A DNA stretch of 64,000 nt from Pseudooceanicola algae (GCF_003590145.2 NZ_CP060436.1:2080001-2144000), one strand, 5' to 3'. Shown: positions 8,899-19,544, counted from the first letter of the stretch. Translations and numbers: made by a program. The notes: a model not told the origin generated them from the letters alone.

Positions 8899-9894
8899 TT
8901 GGATCAGTTCGCCACCAAGCCCCATGACGCATTGGCCGGGGCCCTGCACAGCGAGCTTGACGCGGTCAATGCCCTGATCCGCGAAAAGATGGTGTCGCAG
9001 CATGCGCCGCGCATCCCCGAAGTGACCGCGCATCTGATCGAGGCCGGCGGCAAGCGCCTGCGCCCGATGCTGACCCTGGCTGCGGCCAGGCTCTGTGGCT
9101 ACGAGGGCGGATTTCACATCCATCTCGCCGCGACAGTGGAGTTCATCCATACCGCGACGCTGCTGCATGACGACGTGGTGGACGAAAGCGAACAACGCCG
9201 CGGGCGCCCCACGGCCAATCTGCTCTGGGACAACCAGAGCTCGGTTCTGGTCGGGGACTACCTGTTCGCCCGCGCCTTCCAGCTCATGGTGGAACCGGGC
9301 AACCTGCGGGTTCTGAAGATCCTTGCAGGAGCCTCTGCCACCATCGCCGAAGGCGAAGTGCTGCAACTGACCGTGGCGCAGGATGTCAGCACCTCGGAAG
9401 ACACCTATCTGCAAGTGATCCGGGGCAAGACCGCGGCGCTGTTTTCCGCCGCAACCGAATCCGGAGCCGTCCTTGCCGGCGCGCCCGAAGACCATGTCCG
9501 CGCGCTGACCGAATACGGCGACGCGCTTGGCATCGCCTTCCAGATGGCCGATGATCTGTTGGATTACCTCGGGGATTCCGGCCAGACCGGCAAGAACATC
9601 GGCGACGACTTCCGCGAACGCAAACTGACCCTGCCGGTCATCCGTGCCATCGCCAAGGCCGACGAGGCCGAGCGCAGCTTCTGGGAACGCACCATCGGGC
9701 GGGGCAGGCAGCAGGACGGCGACCTGGACACGGCCCTGTCGATCCTTGCCCGACACAAGGCGCTCGAAAGCACGCGCGACAGCGCCTACGCCTGGTCCGA
9801 CAAGGCCCGCGCCGCGCTCGAAATCCTGCCGGAAAGCGAATTGCGCGACATCCTGTCCGATCTCGCCAGCTACGTGGTTTCGCGCCTCAAGTAA
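8899..9894 (+). CDS. ispB: Long-chain polyprenyl (probably decaprenyl) diphosphate synthase
   Basis: 331 residues. It makes the all-trans side chain of ubiquinone by adding isopentenyl diphosphate units. The two aspartate-rich motifs are DDVVDE (about residues 93-98) and DDLLDY (about 218-223), with GGKRLRPML near the N-terminus. Rhodobacteraceae use Q10, so a decaprenyl product is likely, but chain length cannot be read here. The start is a TTG at 8899 with GGGAGAG upstream. The downstream partner UbiA is encoded at 40 kb in this window. Confidence 0.92.
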   Translation: MDQFATKPHDALAGALHSELDAVNALIREKMVSQHAPRIPEVTAHLIEAGGKRLRPMLTLAAARLCGYEGGFHIHLAATVEFIHTATLLHDDVVDESEQRRGRPTANLLWDNQSSVLVGDYLFARAFQLMVEPGNLRVLKILAGASATIAEGEVLQLTVAQDVSTSEDTYLQVIRGKTAALFSAATESGAVLAGAPEDHVRALTEYGDALGIAFQMADDLLDYLGDSGQTGKNIGDDFRERKLTLPVIRAIAKADEAERSFWERTIGRGRQQDGDLDTALSILARHKALESTRDSAYAWSDKARAALEILPESELRDILSDLASYVVSRLK

Positions 9895-9937
9895 GCCCGG
9901 CGCCCCCTGCCCTGTTCCGCCTGATTGATCGTGATTT

Positions 9938-9962
9938 CGCCTGAACCGACCCGGTTCAGGCG
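9938..9962. terminator. Bidirectional hairpin between convergent genes
   Basis: A perfect 11-bp inverted repeat (CGCCTGAACCG) with a 3-base loop lies between the polyprenyl synthase and the convergent unknown gene and overlaps the stop codon of the latter. There is no T-run on either side. A role as shared terminator is inferred. Confidence 0.5.
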
Positions 9963-10855
9963 GGCGCCACTGCGCGCTGCGCCTGCCGGGGGGTCTGCGG
10001 CGCGGTGCCGAAGCTGTCGAAGGCCTTGCCAAGCAGCATGAAGGCCCGCGCGGTCCGTGTCTGGGCCAGAGCGGCGAAATCGGCTTCGCCCGCCTCTTCC
10101 GAGAAATCCGGCAGCATCTTGTCGAAACGGCGTTGGAAATGATGCGCCGTGTCACGGAACACCGGATCCTTGCGCAGGCGCTCCTGAATCCTGGCTTCGG
10201 CCTCGGGGGCCGAGATCGCCGCCAGAGCCTCCACGGCGGGGCCGCGCTGCCCGGCGGCATAGGCGCGCCAGGCCTCGGCCGGGGTGGTGACCGGTGTCAG
10301 GTCGTCTGTATAGATACCGTCCTGGCTCAGCAGGGTCAGGATGTCCTGTGCGGCCTGGATCAGCAGGGCAATGCCCGGCTCTTTCAGCATCTTGCGCAGG
10401 GCGGCAAAGCCTTCGGTATCGTCAGCGGTTTCGGGGAAGTTCAGCGCGCGCACGAAATCGCCCCGAGTCGGCGGCGCATTGGAATCCACCAGCGGCAGAT
10501 CCAGTTGCGGCGCCTCGCTGTTGCCACGCGCGGCGGGAGAGGCATCCTCTTCGGTCTCGTCTGGTTCGGCCCGCATCACGCTGCGTTCGCGAATCGCGGT
10601 CAGCGTCATCAGGGCCACCTCGGAGCGGCGCTGCGTCTCGGCCAGATCGTCGAGCTTGCGCAACACCGCCCCGGACAAGGAATCACCGCCTGTCTGTGCG
10701 GCCGGCATCTGCTGCGCCTTGCGCAGGGCCTCGACCGCCAGTGTCAGTTGCGCCATTTCCCGGCGCATCTCGGATCGGCTTCGGGCCGCCACCAGCGCAA
10801 GGGCGACCAGTACCAGAAGCAGACATCCTGCAATTCCGGCGAAAATCATGTCCAT
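9956..10855 (-). CDS. Membrane-anchored protein of unknown function
   Basis: 299 residues that I cannot assign to a family. A membrane segment at residues 4-23 is followed by a charged region likely to form a coiled coil (about 28-95), an acidic low-complexity linker (about 95-125) and a mostly helical C-terminal part rich in Ala, Glu and Arg. The shape suggests a single-pass inner-membrane protein with a cytoplasmic or periplasmic helical domain. It sits alone between the polyprenyl synthase and greA, with no overlap to either. Confidence 0.7.
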   Translation of the reverse strand: MDMIFAGIAGCLLLVLVALALVAARSRSEMRREMAQLTLAVEALRKAQQMPAAQTGGDSLSGAVLRKLDDLAETQRRSEVALMTLTAIRERSVMRAEPDETEEDASPAARGNSEAPQLDLPLVDSNAPPTRGDFVRALNFPETADDTEGFAALRKMLKEPGIALLIQAAQDILTLLSQDGIYTDDLTPVTTPAEAWRAYAAGQRGPAVEALAAISAPEAEARIQERLRKDPVFRDTAHHFQRRFDKMLPDFSEEAGEADFAALAQTRTARAFMLLGKAFDSFGTAPQTPRQAQRAVAPA

Positions 10856-10968
10856 TCCGGAATCCTCCTTTTCGTCACGACTCAGTCAGGCCGCGGGGCA
10901 GCGGACAAACGCCCGTCGGCCCGCGACGCAAAGCGGCGCAGGCCCAGTGAAGGCGCGTCAGCCGCCCC

Positions 10969-11439
10969 CTATTGGTAAACGATTTTCAGGACTTCGTAAG
11001 ACCGTTCCCCACCGGGTGTGCGGACTTCCACCGAGTCGCCCTCTTCCTTGCCGATCAGGGCACGGGCGATCGGCGACTTGATATTGAGCAAGCCGCCTTC
11101 GATGCTGGCCTCGTGTTCCCCGACGATCTGCCAGGTTTTCTCTTCGTCGGTGTCCTCGTCGACAAGGGTCACCGTGGCGCCGAACTTGATCGCGCCGCGC
11201 AGCGTCTTGGGGTCGATCACCTCGGCCAGCCCCAGCACGCCCTCCAGTTCCTTGATCCGTCCCTCGATGAAGCTCTGCTTTTCGCGGGCGGAGTGATATT
11301 CGGCGTTTTCCGAAAGGTCACCGTGTTCGCGTGCTTCGGCAATCGCCTTGATGATCTCGGGGCGTTCGACGGATTTCAGCTGCTTCAACTCGGCTTCCAG
11401 CTTTCGAGCGCCGGTGCGGGTCATCGGTATCTTTTCCAT
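10969..11439 (-). CDS. greA: Transcription elongation factor GreA
   Basis: 156 residues, normal for GreA. It stimulates transcript cleavage by stalled RNA polymerase. The N-terminal coiled coil begins [18 protein letters not shown] and holds the acidic tip in [17 protein letters not shown]; the C-terminal FKBP-like domain ends in [14 protein letters not shown]. The start at 11439 is chosen for its GGAGGG site 5 bases upstream; six further in-frame codons would cover that site. A terminator-like hairpin lies in its leader. Confidence 0.95.
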   Translation of the reverse strand: MEKIPMTRTGARKLEAELKQLKSVERPEIIKAIAEAREHGDLSENAEYHSAREKQSFIEGRIKELEGVLGLAEVIDPKTLRGAIKFGATVTLVDEDTDEEKTWQIVGEHEASIEGGLLNIKSPIARALIGKEEGDSVEVRTPGGERSYEVLKIVYQ

Positions 11440-11463
11440 TGCAGCCCTCCTCGGCATGCAGAA

Positions 11464-11481
11464 AGGGGCCGCATGGCCCCT
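11464..11481 (-). terminator. Attenuator-like hairpin in the greA leader
   Basis: A 7-bp GC stem (AGGGGCC / GGCCCCT) with a 4-base loop is followed, in the minus direction, by a short T-rich run (TTTCT). It is about 25 bases before the greA start and no gene lies upstream that it could end, so it resembles an attenuator within the greA leader rather than an ordinary terminator. Confidence 0.5.
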
Positions 11482-11715
11482 CTCGTTCGGTCTTCAGTCG
11501 GGATACCTGACCCAAAGCCGGGCCCAAATGCAAGCGATTTGCCGAACAAGCCGCGAACGTTCGCTCGCCGCCATGTCCCGCCCGATCGGAACGCCGATCT
11601 GCGCCCAATCCCCGAATTGAGCGTACCTCTGCGTCCCCCGATCACCAGGGTACCGTCAAACTGACTCCCCCTTCAGCCTATCGCCCCGCCATGTCAAAAA
11701 GCCGCTGACGTATCG

Positions 11716-11743
11716 TTGCAATTGCCTCTGGGACAGATAGAAC
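11716..11743 (+). promoter_or_regulatory. Candidate sigma-70 promoter for ETF-QO
   Basis: TTGCAA and TAGAAC are separated by 16 bases, about 52 bases before the ETF-QO start. Both hexamers deviate from consensus, so this is only a candidate. Confidence 0.35.
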
Positions 11744-11794
11744 GTTACGCTGTACGCAACAAAATTACCCGTCCCGCCACCGGAGAAGCCAGAC

Positions 11795-13441
<1,647 letters not shown>

Positions 13442-13463
13442 ACTTCGCGAAGAATTTATGTTG

Positions 13464-13481
13464 CCGGCCCTCCGGGGCCGG
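13464..13481 (+). terminator. Short GC hairpin after ETF-QO
   Basis: CCGGCCC and GGGCCGG pair with a 4-base loop 23 bases after the ETF-QO stop. No T-run follows, so a terminator role is weak inference. Confidence 0.35.
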
Positions 13482-13550
13482 GGACGTTGCATTGCTTTCG
13501 TAAGGACTGCCCCCTAGGCTCGGTGCACATACGCAGTCCGGGAACACGCC

Positions 13551-15260
13551 ATGAACTTTCTGAAAGCCTCCGCACTGGCCCTCGCGACCTTGGCGCCCCT
13601 TGGTGCCATGGCCCCCCTGCCGGCCCTGGCCGACAGTGCCGCCGGGGACTACCTTGCCGGCCGACAGGCGCGTGCGACCGACGATTTCGACAATGCAGCC
13701 TATTATTACCGCCGGGCGATGCAGAGCTTGCCGGACGATCCCCGCGTTCTGGAAGGCCTCGTGCAATCCGAGGTTTCGGTTGGTCGCTTTGCCGATGCGA
13801 TCCCGGCTGCGCAACGGCTGGAGGATCTGGGCGGCGAAAGCCAGCTGGCCCGCATGGTCCTGGTGGTCGATGCCCTGAAACATGAAGACTACGACGGGTT
13901 GCTCACCCGGATTTCAGCGCAGGAAGGCGCCGGGCCGCTGGCCGATGGGCTGCTGACCGCCTGGATCCGCCTTGGCCAGGGCAACATGGACGCCGCGCTT
14001 GCCGCCTTCGACAAGGTCGCCTCGGAAGACGGGTTGGCCTATTTCGCGCGCTATCACAAGGCGCTGGCGCTCGCCTATGTCGGTGATTTCGCCGCCGCAG
14101 AGGCGATCTATGCCGACCCCGAAGGCGGTCAGCTGGAAATGACCCGACGCGGTGCCCTTGCCCGGATAGAGGCGTTGTCGCAACTGGATCGCGATGAAGA
14201 GGCGCTGACGCTTCTGCGGTCCCTGTTCGGCAGCGATCTGAACCCAGAATTGCAGCAGATCAAGGCCCGCCTCGACGCGGGCGAGACGCTGGACAATACC
14301 CATGTGACCTCGATCACGGACGGCGCAGCCGAAGTCTTCTATTCCATCGCCGCCGCGCTGCAAAGCGAAGCCAGTCCGCAATACACGCTGCTGTTCACCC
14401 GTCTGGCCAGCGCCCTGCGGCCCGACCACGTGGATGCTCAGCTTCTGGCGGGCCAGCTGCTGGAATCCCTCGACCAGCCGGAATTGGCAACCGCGGCCTA
14501 CCGGTCCGTGTCGCGGGATGACCCGAACTTCTACCTTGCCGAACTGGGGCGTGCCGACACGCTGTTCCAGTCCGAACGCGATGATGCCGCGCTCGAGGTG
14601 CTGAATTCCCTGGCCGTGACCTATCCCGACCTTTCCGAGGTGCAGGCAGCACTTGGCAGCATGCAGCGGCGGCTTGGCAATCACCGCGCTGCGGTAGAGG
14701 CCTATTCCCGCGCCCTTGACCTGCGCACCCCGGATGACCGGGGCAATTGGCTGCTGCTCTACAACCGCGCCATGTCGCGCGAACGCCTGAACGACTGGCC
14801 CGGCGCCGAGGCTGATTTCCGCGCCGCGCTTGACCGCAACCCGAACCAACCCAACGTGCTGAATTACTTCGGCTATTCCCTTGTCGAGCAGAATGAAAAC
14901 CTTGACGAGGCGCTCGAGATGATCGAACGGGCCGTCGATCTTAGCCCGGATTCGGGCTATATCGTGGACAGCCTCGGCTGGGTCCTATTCCAGCTCGGTC
15001 GCGTCCAGGAGGCCGTGCCGCAGATGGAACGCGCAGCCGAACTGATGCCGGTGGATTCGGTGGTGAACGATCATCTTGGTGATGTCTACTGGAGCGTCGG
15101 ACGCAAGCTTGAGGCGCAGTTCCAATGGACCCGCGCCCTGTCCCTTGATCCCGAAGACGACGAGGCGGACCGGATCAGGCGCAAGCTGAAGGTCGGCCTT
15201 GATGCGGTTCTGGCCGATGAAAAGGCCGTATCCGGTCAGGTCGCCAGCGACGACGGCTAA
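13551..15260 (+). CDS. Secreted TPR-repeat protein
   Basis: 569 residues. A signal peptide (hydrophobic residues 8-26, probable cleavage after ALA-DS) precedes a long run of tetratricopeptide-like helices. Clear repeats lie in the C-terminal half, for example FGYSLVEQNENLDEALEMIE, DSLGWVLFQLGRVQEAVP and DHLGDVYWSVGRKLEAQF. It is likely a periplasmic or outer-membrane scaffold. It is followed 31 bases later by ispE on the same strand, an arrangement I recall as frequent in Rhodobacteraceae. No enzymatic motif is seen. Confidence 0.85.
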   Translation: MNFLKASALALATLAPLGAMAPLPALADSAAGDYLAGRQARATDDFDNAAYYYRRAMQSLPDDPRVLEGLVQSEVSVGRFADAIPAAQRLEDLGGESQLARMVLVVDALKHEDYDGLLTRISAQEGAGPLADGLLTAWIRLGQGNMDAALAAFDKVASEDGLAYFARYHKALALAYVGDFAAAEAIYADPEGGQLEMTRRGALARIEALSQLDRDEEALTLLRSLFGSDLNPELQQIKARLDAGETLDNTHVTSITDGAAEVFYSIAAALQSEASPQYTLLFTRLASALRPDHVDAQLLAGQLLESLDQPELATAAYRSVSRDDPNFYLAELGRADTLFQSERDDAALEVLNSLAVTYPDLSEVQAALGSMQRRLGNHRAAVEAYSRALDLRTPDDRGNWLLLYNRAMSRERLNDWPGAEADFRAALDRNPNQPNVLNYFGYSLVEQNENLDEALEMIERAVDLSPDSGYIVDSLGWVLFQLGRVQEAVPQMERAAELMPVDSVVNDHLGDVYWSVGRKLEAQFQWTRALSLDPEDDEADRIRRKLKVGLDAVLADEKAVSGQVASDDG

Positions 15261-15291
15261 ACCCCGGCGCGCGAATTTCAGGATGACAGCC

Positions 15292-16164
15292 ATGGCTTCT
15301 TCGACCGCGCAGTCCCGCGCCGTTTTCCCGGATGCGCAGGCCGGGCTGACCCTGCTGGCTCCGGCCAAGGTCAATTTGGCACTGCATGTGACCGGGCAGC
15401 GGGCAGACGGCTATCACAGCCTCGACAGCCTGGTGGTCTTTGCCGATGCAGGTGATCAGGTCTCGCTGGCCCCCGCCCCGGACTTCAGCCTGCGTGTCAC
15501 TGGCCCCCGCCGTGCGGGCGTCCCCGAGGATGACCGAAACCTTTGCCTGCGCGCGGCGCGGGCGGCGGGTATTCCGGTCGCGATCACGCTGGAAAAGCAC
15601 CTGCCAAATGCCGCCGGTCTGGGTGGGGGCACGGCGGATGCCGCCGCCGTCCTGCGTGGACTTCAGCAGATGACCGGCGCGGCCCCGCTGGAAAACCCGG
15701 AACGCATCGGCGCCGATCTGCCCGTCTGCCTGTTCAACCGCCCCGCCCGCATGCAGGGCGTCGGAGAGCGTATTTCCCCGGTCCCGCCCCTGCCGCCCCT
15801 GCCCGCGCTTTTGATCAATCCCGGCGTCGCCCTGTCCACGCCTCAGGTCTTTTCCGCCCTGAAACGCCGCCACAACGGGGCGATGGACGACATCCCCCGA
15901 GGCCTGCAAACCCCGGCGGAAACCGCCACCTGGCTCAGGGAACAGCGCAACGATCTGCAATCCGCCGCGCTGTCCTGTGCCCCCGAAATAGGCACGGCCC
16001 TCGCGGCCCTCGACGCGCTGCCGGGGTGCCTTCTGGCGCGCATGTCGGGATCGGGCGCCAGTTGCTTTGCCCTGTTCCCGGACCGCGAAATGGCGGAAAA
16101 AGCGGCAGGTATCCTTGCCGCGCGGCACCCGGCGTGGTGGATCTGCCCTGTAACCCTTGGTTGA
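15292..16164 (+). CDS. ispE: 4-diphosphocytidyl-2-C-methyl-D-erythritol kinase
   Basis: 290 residues. It phosphorylates CDP-methylerythritol in the MEP isoprenoid pathway. The GHMP-kinase ATP loop LPNAAGLGGGTADAAAVL is at about residues 104-121, the N-terminal substrate motif APAKVNLAL at 22-30 and the third motif MSGSGASCFALF near 250. I use the ATG at 15292, which has AGGA 8 bases upstream; an ATG at 15283 in the same frame is the alternative. It supplies precursors for the polyprenyl synthase encoded at 8.9 kb. Confidence 0.93.
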   Translation: MASSTAQSRAVFPDAQAGLTLLAPAKVNLALHVTGQRADGYHSLDSLVVFADAGDQVSLAPAPDFSLRVTGPRRAGVPEDDRNLCLRAARAAGIPVAITLEKHLPNAAGLGGGTADAAAVLRGLQQMTGAAPLENPERIGADLPVCLFNRPARMQGVGERISPVPPLPPLPALLINPGVALSTPQVFSALKRRHNGAMDDIPRGLQTPAETATWLREQRNDLQSAALSCAPEIGTALAALDALPGCLLARMSGSGASCFALFPDREMAEKAAGILAARHPAWWICPVTLG

Positions 16165-16258
16165 CCGGCAGTCTTCTGCCGATCGCGGAATCCGTTCATT
16201 TGCCGAAAAGGCTTTTTCGCATAAGGCAATTGCAGCGAAACAGTTCCGGAGATGGTCC

Positions 16259-16750
16259 ATGCGGTGGACACGGCTTGCAGCATTGGCATTGTGCTTTCCC
16301 ATCCTCGCCTGTTCCGGCGGACAGGGAAGCGAACCTTCGGCAAGCCGCGCCTCGATGGCCTTCGTCGACCCCGCACCGCTCTATCCGAATGAGACACCTC
16401 AGCTGCGCCATCTTATCGAGAGATACTCCGCGCTGTATCAGGTGCCTGTGAAGCTGGTCCAGAAGGTGGTGATCCGCGAAAGCACCCATCGCCCCACCGC
16501 CCGCAACGGTCCCTATTACGGGCTGATGCAGATCCTGCCGGCCACGGCCCGCTCGATGGGCTTTCAGGGGCAATCGACGGATCTTCTGGATGCCGAGACC
16601 AACCTGAAATACGCGGTCAAGTACCTGCGCGGCGCCTGGCTGGTGTCGGATGGCGACCTTGATACGGCAGTCGGATGGTACGCCAAGGGCTATTACTACG
16701 AGGCCAAGAACCGCGACATGCTGGTCGAGACCGGGCTTCGGTCACATTGA
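16259..16750 (+). CDS. Lipoprotein lytic transglycosylase (SLT domain)
   Basis: 163 residues. A lipoprotein signal with lipobox ILAC (Cys about residue 19) is followed by a soluble lytic transglycosylase domain. The catalytic glutamate is in VVIREST (about residue 80), with YYGLMQILPATARSMGF and AVKYLRGAW following as in family 1 transglycosylases. It should cleave peptidoglycan at the outer or inner membrane. The start at 16259 follows GGAGATGG. Its 3' end overlaps the convergent mobA by 9 bases. It is shorter than most relatives, with essentially only the SLT core. Confidence 0.88.
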   Translation: MRWTRLAALALCFPILACSGGQGSEPSASRASMAFVDPAPLYPNETPQLRHLIERYSALYQVPVKLVQKVVIRESTHRPTARNGPYYGLMQILPATARSMGFQGQSTDLLDAETNLKYAVKYLRGAWLVSDGDLDTAVGWYAKGYYYEAKNRDMLVETGLRSH

Positions 16751-17368
16751 CGGTTCCCGGCCCGCCAGAAGGGTCCGCGCCCGGTCAAGGTCTTCGGGCC
16801 GGTTGATATTGAAGAACGGGTCCCCCCGGTCGGAGGGAAACACCGCCCGCGCTGTCCGTTCCGGCAAGGCCCAATCCCGCATCCGGCGCAAACCGCCCTC
16901 CAGTGCCGCACGCAGGGCGTCGCGCTGTGACACGGGCCAGAGGCCAAAGGTCGGATGGTCCCGGATCTCGCCGCCTGCATCCGCACTGGCGGCAATGGCG
17001 CAATCGCAGCCCGCCATTTCGGCCGCCAGAAACAGTTGCGGCACCAGGTCCGCGGGCAGGAACGGCGTGTCGGCGGCGACTGTCACCACCCTGTCGCCCC
17101 CTGTCGCCGCCGCCCAGTCCAATGCCGCCAGAACCCCACCGAGTGGTCCCGCCGGCTGCGCCGTGCTGTCGGCCAGCACCGGCAAGCCGAAACGTGCCAG
17201 ACGGGTCGCATCGCCATTGGCGTTGATCGCCAGATCCGCCACCTGCGGGTCAAACCGCGCGATCACCGCATCCAGCAGGCAACCGGAGCCGAAACTCAGC
17301 AGCCCCTTGTCGCCGCCGCCCATGCGACGGGCCTCGCCCCCCGCAAGGATGACACCCCGGATTTCCAT
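16742..17368 (-). CDS. mobA: Molybdenum cofactor guanylyltransferase
   Basis: 208 residues. It adds GMP to molybdopterin to form the MGD cofactor. The nucleotide-binding signature ILAGGEARRMGGGDKGLL is at residues 7-24, followed by the GPLGGVLAAL loop near 75 and the DTPFLP motif near 98. AGGAGG lies just upstream of the ATG at 17368. Other Mo-cofactor genes in the window are moaB (31 kb) and moaE/moaD (44 kb), not in one operon. Its 3' end overlaps the convergent transglycosylase gene. Confidence 0.93.
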   Translation of the reverse strand: MEIRGVILAGGEARRMGGGDKGLLSFGSGCLLDAVIARFDPQVADLAINANGDATRLARFGLPVLADSTAQPAGPLGGVLAALDWAAATGGDRVVTVAADTPFLPADLVPQLFLAAEMAGCDCAIAASADAGGEIRDHPTFGLWPVSQRDALRAALEGGLRRMRDWALPERTARAVFPSDRGDPFFNINRPEDLDRARTLLAGREPSM

Positions 17369-17498
17369 CAGGTTCCTCCTGTTTCAGGACGCATCGGCCG
17401 CGCCCCCGGACAATCTCGAAAGGCCGCTTGCACCCTTGCATGTTTGCAGTCCGGGCTGTGCGCAGGACCCGATTGCCACCGCCATGGCTTGGCGGTAG

Positions 17499-18236
17499 AT
17501 GCGCTACATGACAACTTACGCAGACACCCCGGCCGAGGCCAGCGAGAAACCGACCTATTGGCGCGGCGTCCGGGATGGCGCGCCCTTCCTGCTGGTCGTC
17601 GTGCCCTTCGCCATGCTCTTCGGCGTGGTGGCGACCGAAGCCGGGCTGAATGTATTCGAGTCGCTTTTCTATTCCGTGGCCGTGATCGCGGGCGCCGCGC
17701 AATTCGCGTCTCTTTCGCTGCTTCAGGATGGGGCGCCGGTGTTCATCGCCCTGGCCTCGGCGCTGGCGGTCAATCTGCGGATGGCGATGTATTCGGCTTC
17801 TCTGACGCCCTACATGGGGGCTGCGCCGCTGTGGCAGCGGGCGCTGGCCGCCTATCTGATTATCGACCAAAGCTATGGTTGCGCAGTCCAGGCATACGAA
17901 CAGAACCCCGCCTGGAGCATCCGCCAGAGGATGAGCTATTTCTTTGGCGTGGTCTCTCCTATCATCGTGCCCTGGTATATCGCGACGGTGGTCGGCGCCC
18001 TTGTGGGCAGCGCGATCCCCCCTGCCCTGGCGCTGGATTTCGCCGCTCCGATCACCTTCATCGCCATGGTGGCCCCGATGATGCGCAGCCTGGCGCATAT
18101 CATGGCCTGCCTGGTCGCCGTCATCCTGTCCCTGGCGCTGGCCTGGGTGCCCTATAACGGCGGGCTGATCCTGGCCGCGATTGCCGGGATGATGACCGGG
18201 GCCCAGGTCGAGGTCATGATGGAGAAGCGCAAATGA
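17499..18236 (+). CDS. azlC: AzlC-family branched-chain amino acid exporter, large subunit
   Basis: 245 residues, with about seven hydrophobic segments after a charged N-terminus. The family segment GAPFLLVVVPFAMLFGVVA is near residue 28, with AAQFASLSLL and NLRMAMYSASL following, as in AzlC permeases. Together with AzlD it forms a heteromeric amino-acid exporter in the inner membrane. The stop overlaps the azlD start (ATGA). The ATG at 17508 is an alternative start; neither has a strong ribosome site. Confidence 0.9.
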   Translation: MRYMTTYADTPAEASEKPTYWRGVRDGAPFLLVVVPFAMLFGVVATEAGLNVFESLFYSVAVIAGAAQFASLSLLQDGAPVFIALASALAVNLRMAMYSASLTPYMGAAPLWQRALAAYLIIDQSYGCAVQAYEQNPAWSIRQRMSYFFGVVSPIIVPWYIATVVGALVGSAIPPALALDFAAPITFIAMVAPMMRSLAHIMACLVAVILSLALAWVPYNGGLILAAIAGMMTGAQVEVMMEKRK

Positions 18237-18559
18237 TCGACCGCAGCGATCTCTGGATTGTCATCATCGGGCTTGGCATCGGCAGCTACCTGCTGCGCTT
18301 CGTCTTTCTCGGCATCATAGGCAGCCGGCCAATGCCGGTATGGCTGATGCGGCACCTGCGTTACACCGCCGTGGCCGTGCTGCCGGCGCTGGTCACCCCG
18401 ATGGTGGTCTGGCCCGCCGGCACCGACGGCAGCTTCGACATGGCGCGCCTGCTGGCGGCGCTTACCACCTTCGGCATCGGGTTGTGGTTCCGAAACACCC
18501 TGGCCGCCATCATCGGCGGGGCCGCGACGCTGTATCTGATGCTTTGGGTGCTGGGCTGA
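18233..18559 (+). CDS. azlD: AzlD-family small subunit of the amino acid exporter
   Basis: 108 residues with about four membrane segments. The N-terminus DLWIVIIGLGIGSYLLRFVF and the central LRYTAVAVLPALVTPMV are characteristic of AzlD. The gene overlaps azlC by four bases (ATGA), as expected for coupled subunits. It converges with the following lipoprotein gene with almost no gap. Confidence 0.9.
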   Translation: MIDRSDLWIVIIGLGIGSYLLRFVFLGIIGSRPMPVWLMRHLRYTAVAVLPALVTPMVVWPAGTDGSFDMARLLAALTTFGIGLWFRNTLAAIIGGAATLYLMLWVLG

Positions 18560-18560
18560 C

Positions 18561-19187
18561 CTAGCTGCCAGTGGCCGGCGAAGGGGTCTCCGCGACAGAG
18601 CCGGGCGGCGTGAAATCTTCGTAGAGCACCGTTCCCTCGACCCCGGTCAGGTCGGCGAATTCATCCGACAGGGTGACCGGAAAGAAGGTCACGCCGATGG
18701 ATTCAAACCCCGGCAACTGGCGCAGGATGCTGGACGTCGAATTGGCGCAATAGGCCGAGCCGACCCGCCCCCGCGCCTTTGCCAGTGCCAGTGCGCGAGA
18801 GGCAACTTCGGGTGACACCTCGACCCGCTGGGTCAGGACGTTGAAGGTCTCGCGGGCATGCATGCTCTTGTAGGCCTCCCACCAGGTGGGATCGATACCG
18901 ATCAGCACATCGCCTTCGCGGCGGATCTGTTCATGGTGAAAGGATCCGGCCGGATCAAAGATCACGGTTTCCTCAGCGACGATCTTCAGCGCCGTATGAC
19001 CGCCATTGCCCGTGCTGTTGTTGCGCACGGTCACCAGCGTCAGCGACGGTGCCTCGTCATCATGCCAGGGCCCCCGCGTAACCGCATCGCCAGAGGTCGG
19101 CACATCGACAGGTGCAGGACCGGGGGCGCAGGCCGACAGGGTGATGCCCAGTGTCAGCGCTGCGAGAATCGTGAACAGGCGTGGCAT
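18561..19187 (-). CDS. Lipoprotein with possible permuted papain-like (NlpC/P60-like) domain
   Basis: 208 residues with a lipoprotein signal ending in LSAC (Cys about residue 20). The mature part has a conserved-looking His in GNGGHTALKI (about residue 64) and a Cys in AYCANSTSSILR (about residue 147). A His before the Cys is the order found in circularly permuted NlpC/P60 (YiiX-like) hydrolases, so a peptidase or amidase role in the envelope is possible. I do not recognise the family with certainty. The gene is alone on its strand between azlD and the oxidase subunit IV gene. Confidence 0.65.
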   Translation of the reverse strand: MPRLFTILAALTLGITLSACAPGPAPVDVPTSGDAVTRGPWHDDEAPSLTLVTVRNNSTGNGGHTALKIVAEETVIFDPAGSFHHEQIRREGDVLIGIDPTWWEAYKSMHARETFNVLTQRVEVSPEVASRALALAKARGRVGSAYCANSTSSILRQLPGFESIGVTFFPVTLSDEFADLTGVEGTVLYEDFTPPGSVAETPSPATGS

Positions 19188-19409
19188 GGGAACCTCCGCA
19201 GGGGCCGGGCCGGGCAGACAGCTTGTGCCACCCCGGCTTGAAAACGTGACGGATTGTCAGGAAAACTGCGTCGCCGGATCGGGCCATCGGGCGAATGCGA
19301 TGCTACCGGATGGGATGGTCCTTCTGCACAGGATCAGCGGACAGCAGCCCGCCCGCATTCACCTGCGCCATGTTCGGGCAAACACCGGCGATACCGGGGT
19401 CGTCCGCGG

Positions 19410-19544
19410 TCAACTGTTGAAGATCGCCAGGAAGACCAGAACGAAGATCGACACTCCGGCCACGATTGCCGAGGCGCGGATGAACCCGTCAAAGGTCGAT
19501 TCCTGGGTCGAGATATCCATTTCGCCGTGCTTGTGCTCAGCCAT
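19410..19544 (-). CDS. aa3-type cytochrome c oxidase subunit IV
   Basis: A 44-residue protein: MAEHKHGEMDISTQESTFDGF followed at once by one membrane segment (about residues 23-42). The short charged N-terminus with 'MDIS.QE.TF.GF' and a single C-terminal helix is the hallmark of the small fourth subunit of alphaproteobacterial aa3 oxidases. It sits in the inner membrane with the oxidase, although none of the catalytic subunits is encoded nearby. A purine-rich AAGGACAGG site precedes the ATG. Confidence 0.9.
   Translation of the reverse strand: MAEHKHGEMDISTQESTFDGFIRASAIVAGVSIFVLVFLAIFNS

Larger units (their letters stand above)
11440..11794. other. Divergent intergenic region greA / ETF-QO
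   Basis: This 355-base stretch holds the greA leader with its hairpin, a candidate ETF-QO promoter at 11716-11743 and the GGAG ribosome site of the ETF-QO gene. I found no tRNA and no convincing small gene on either strand. Confidence 0.6.
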
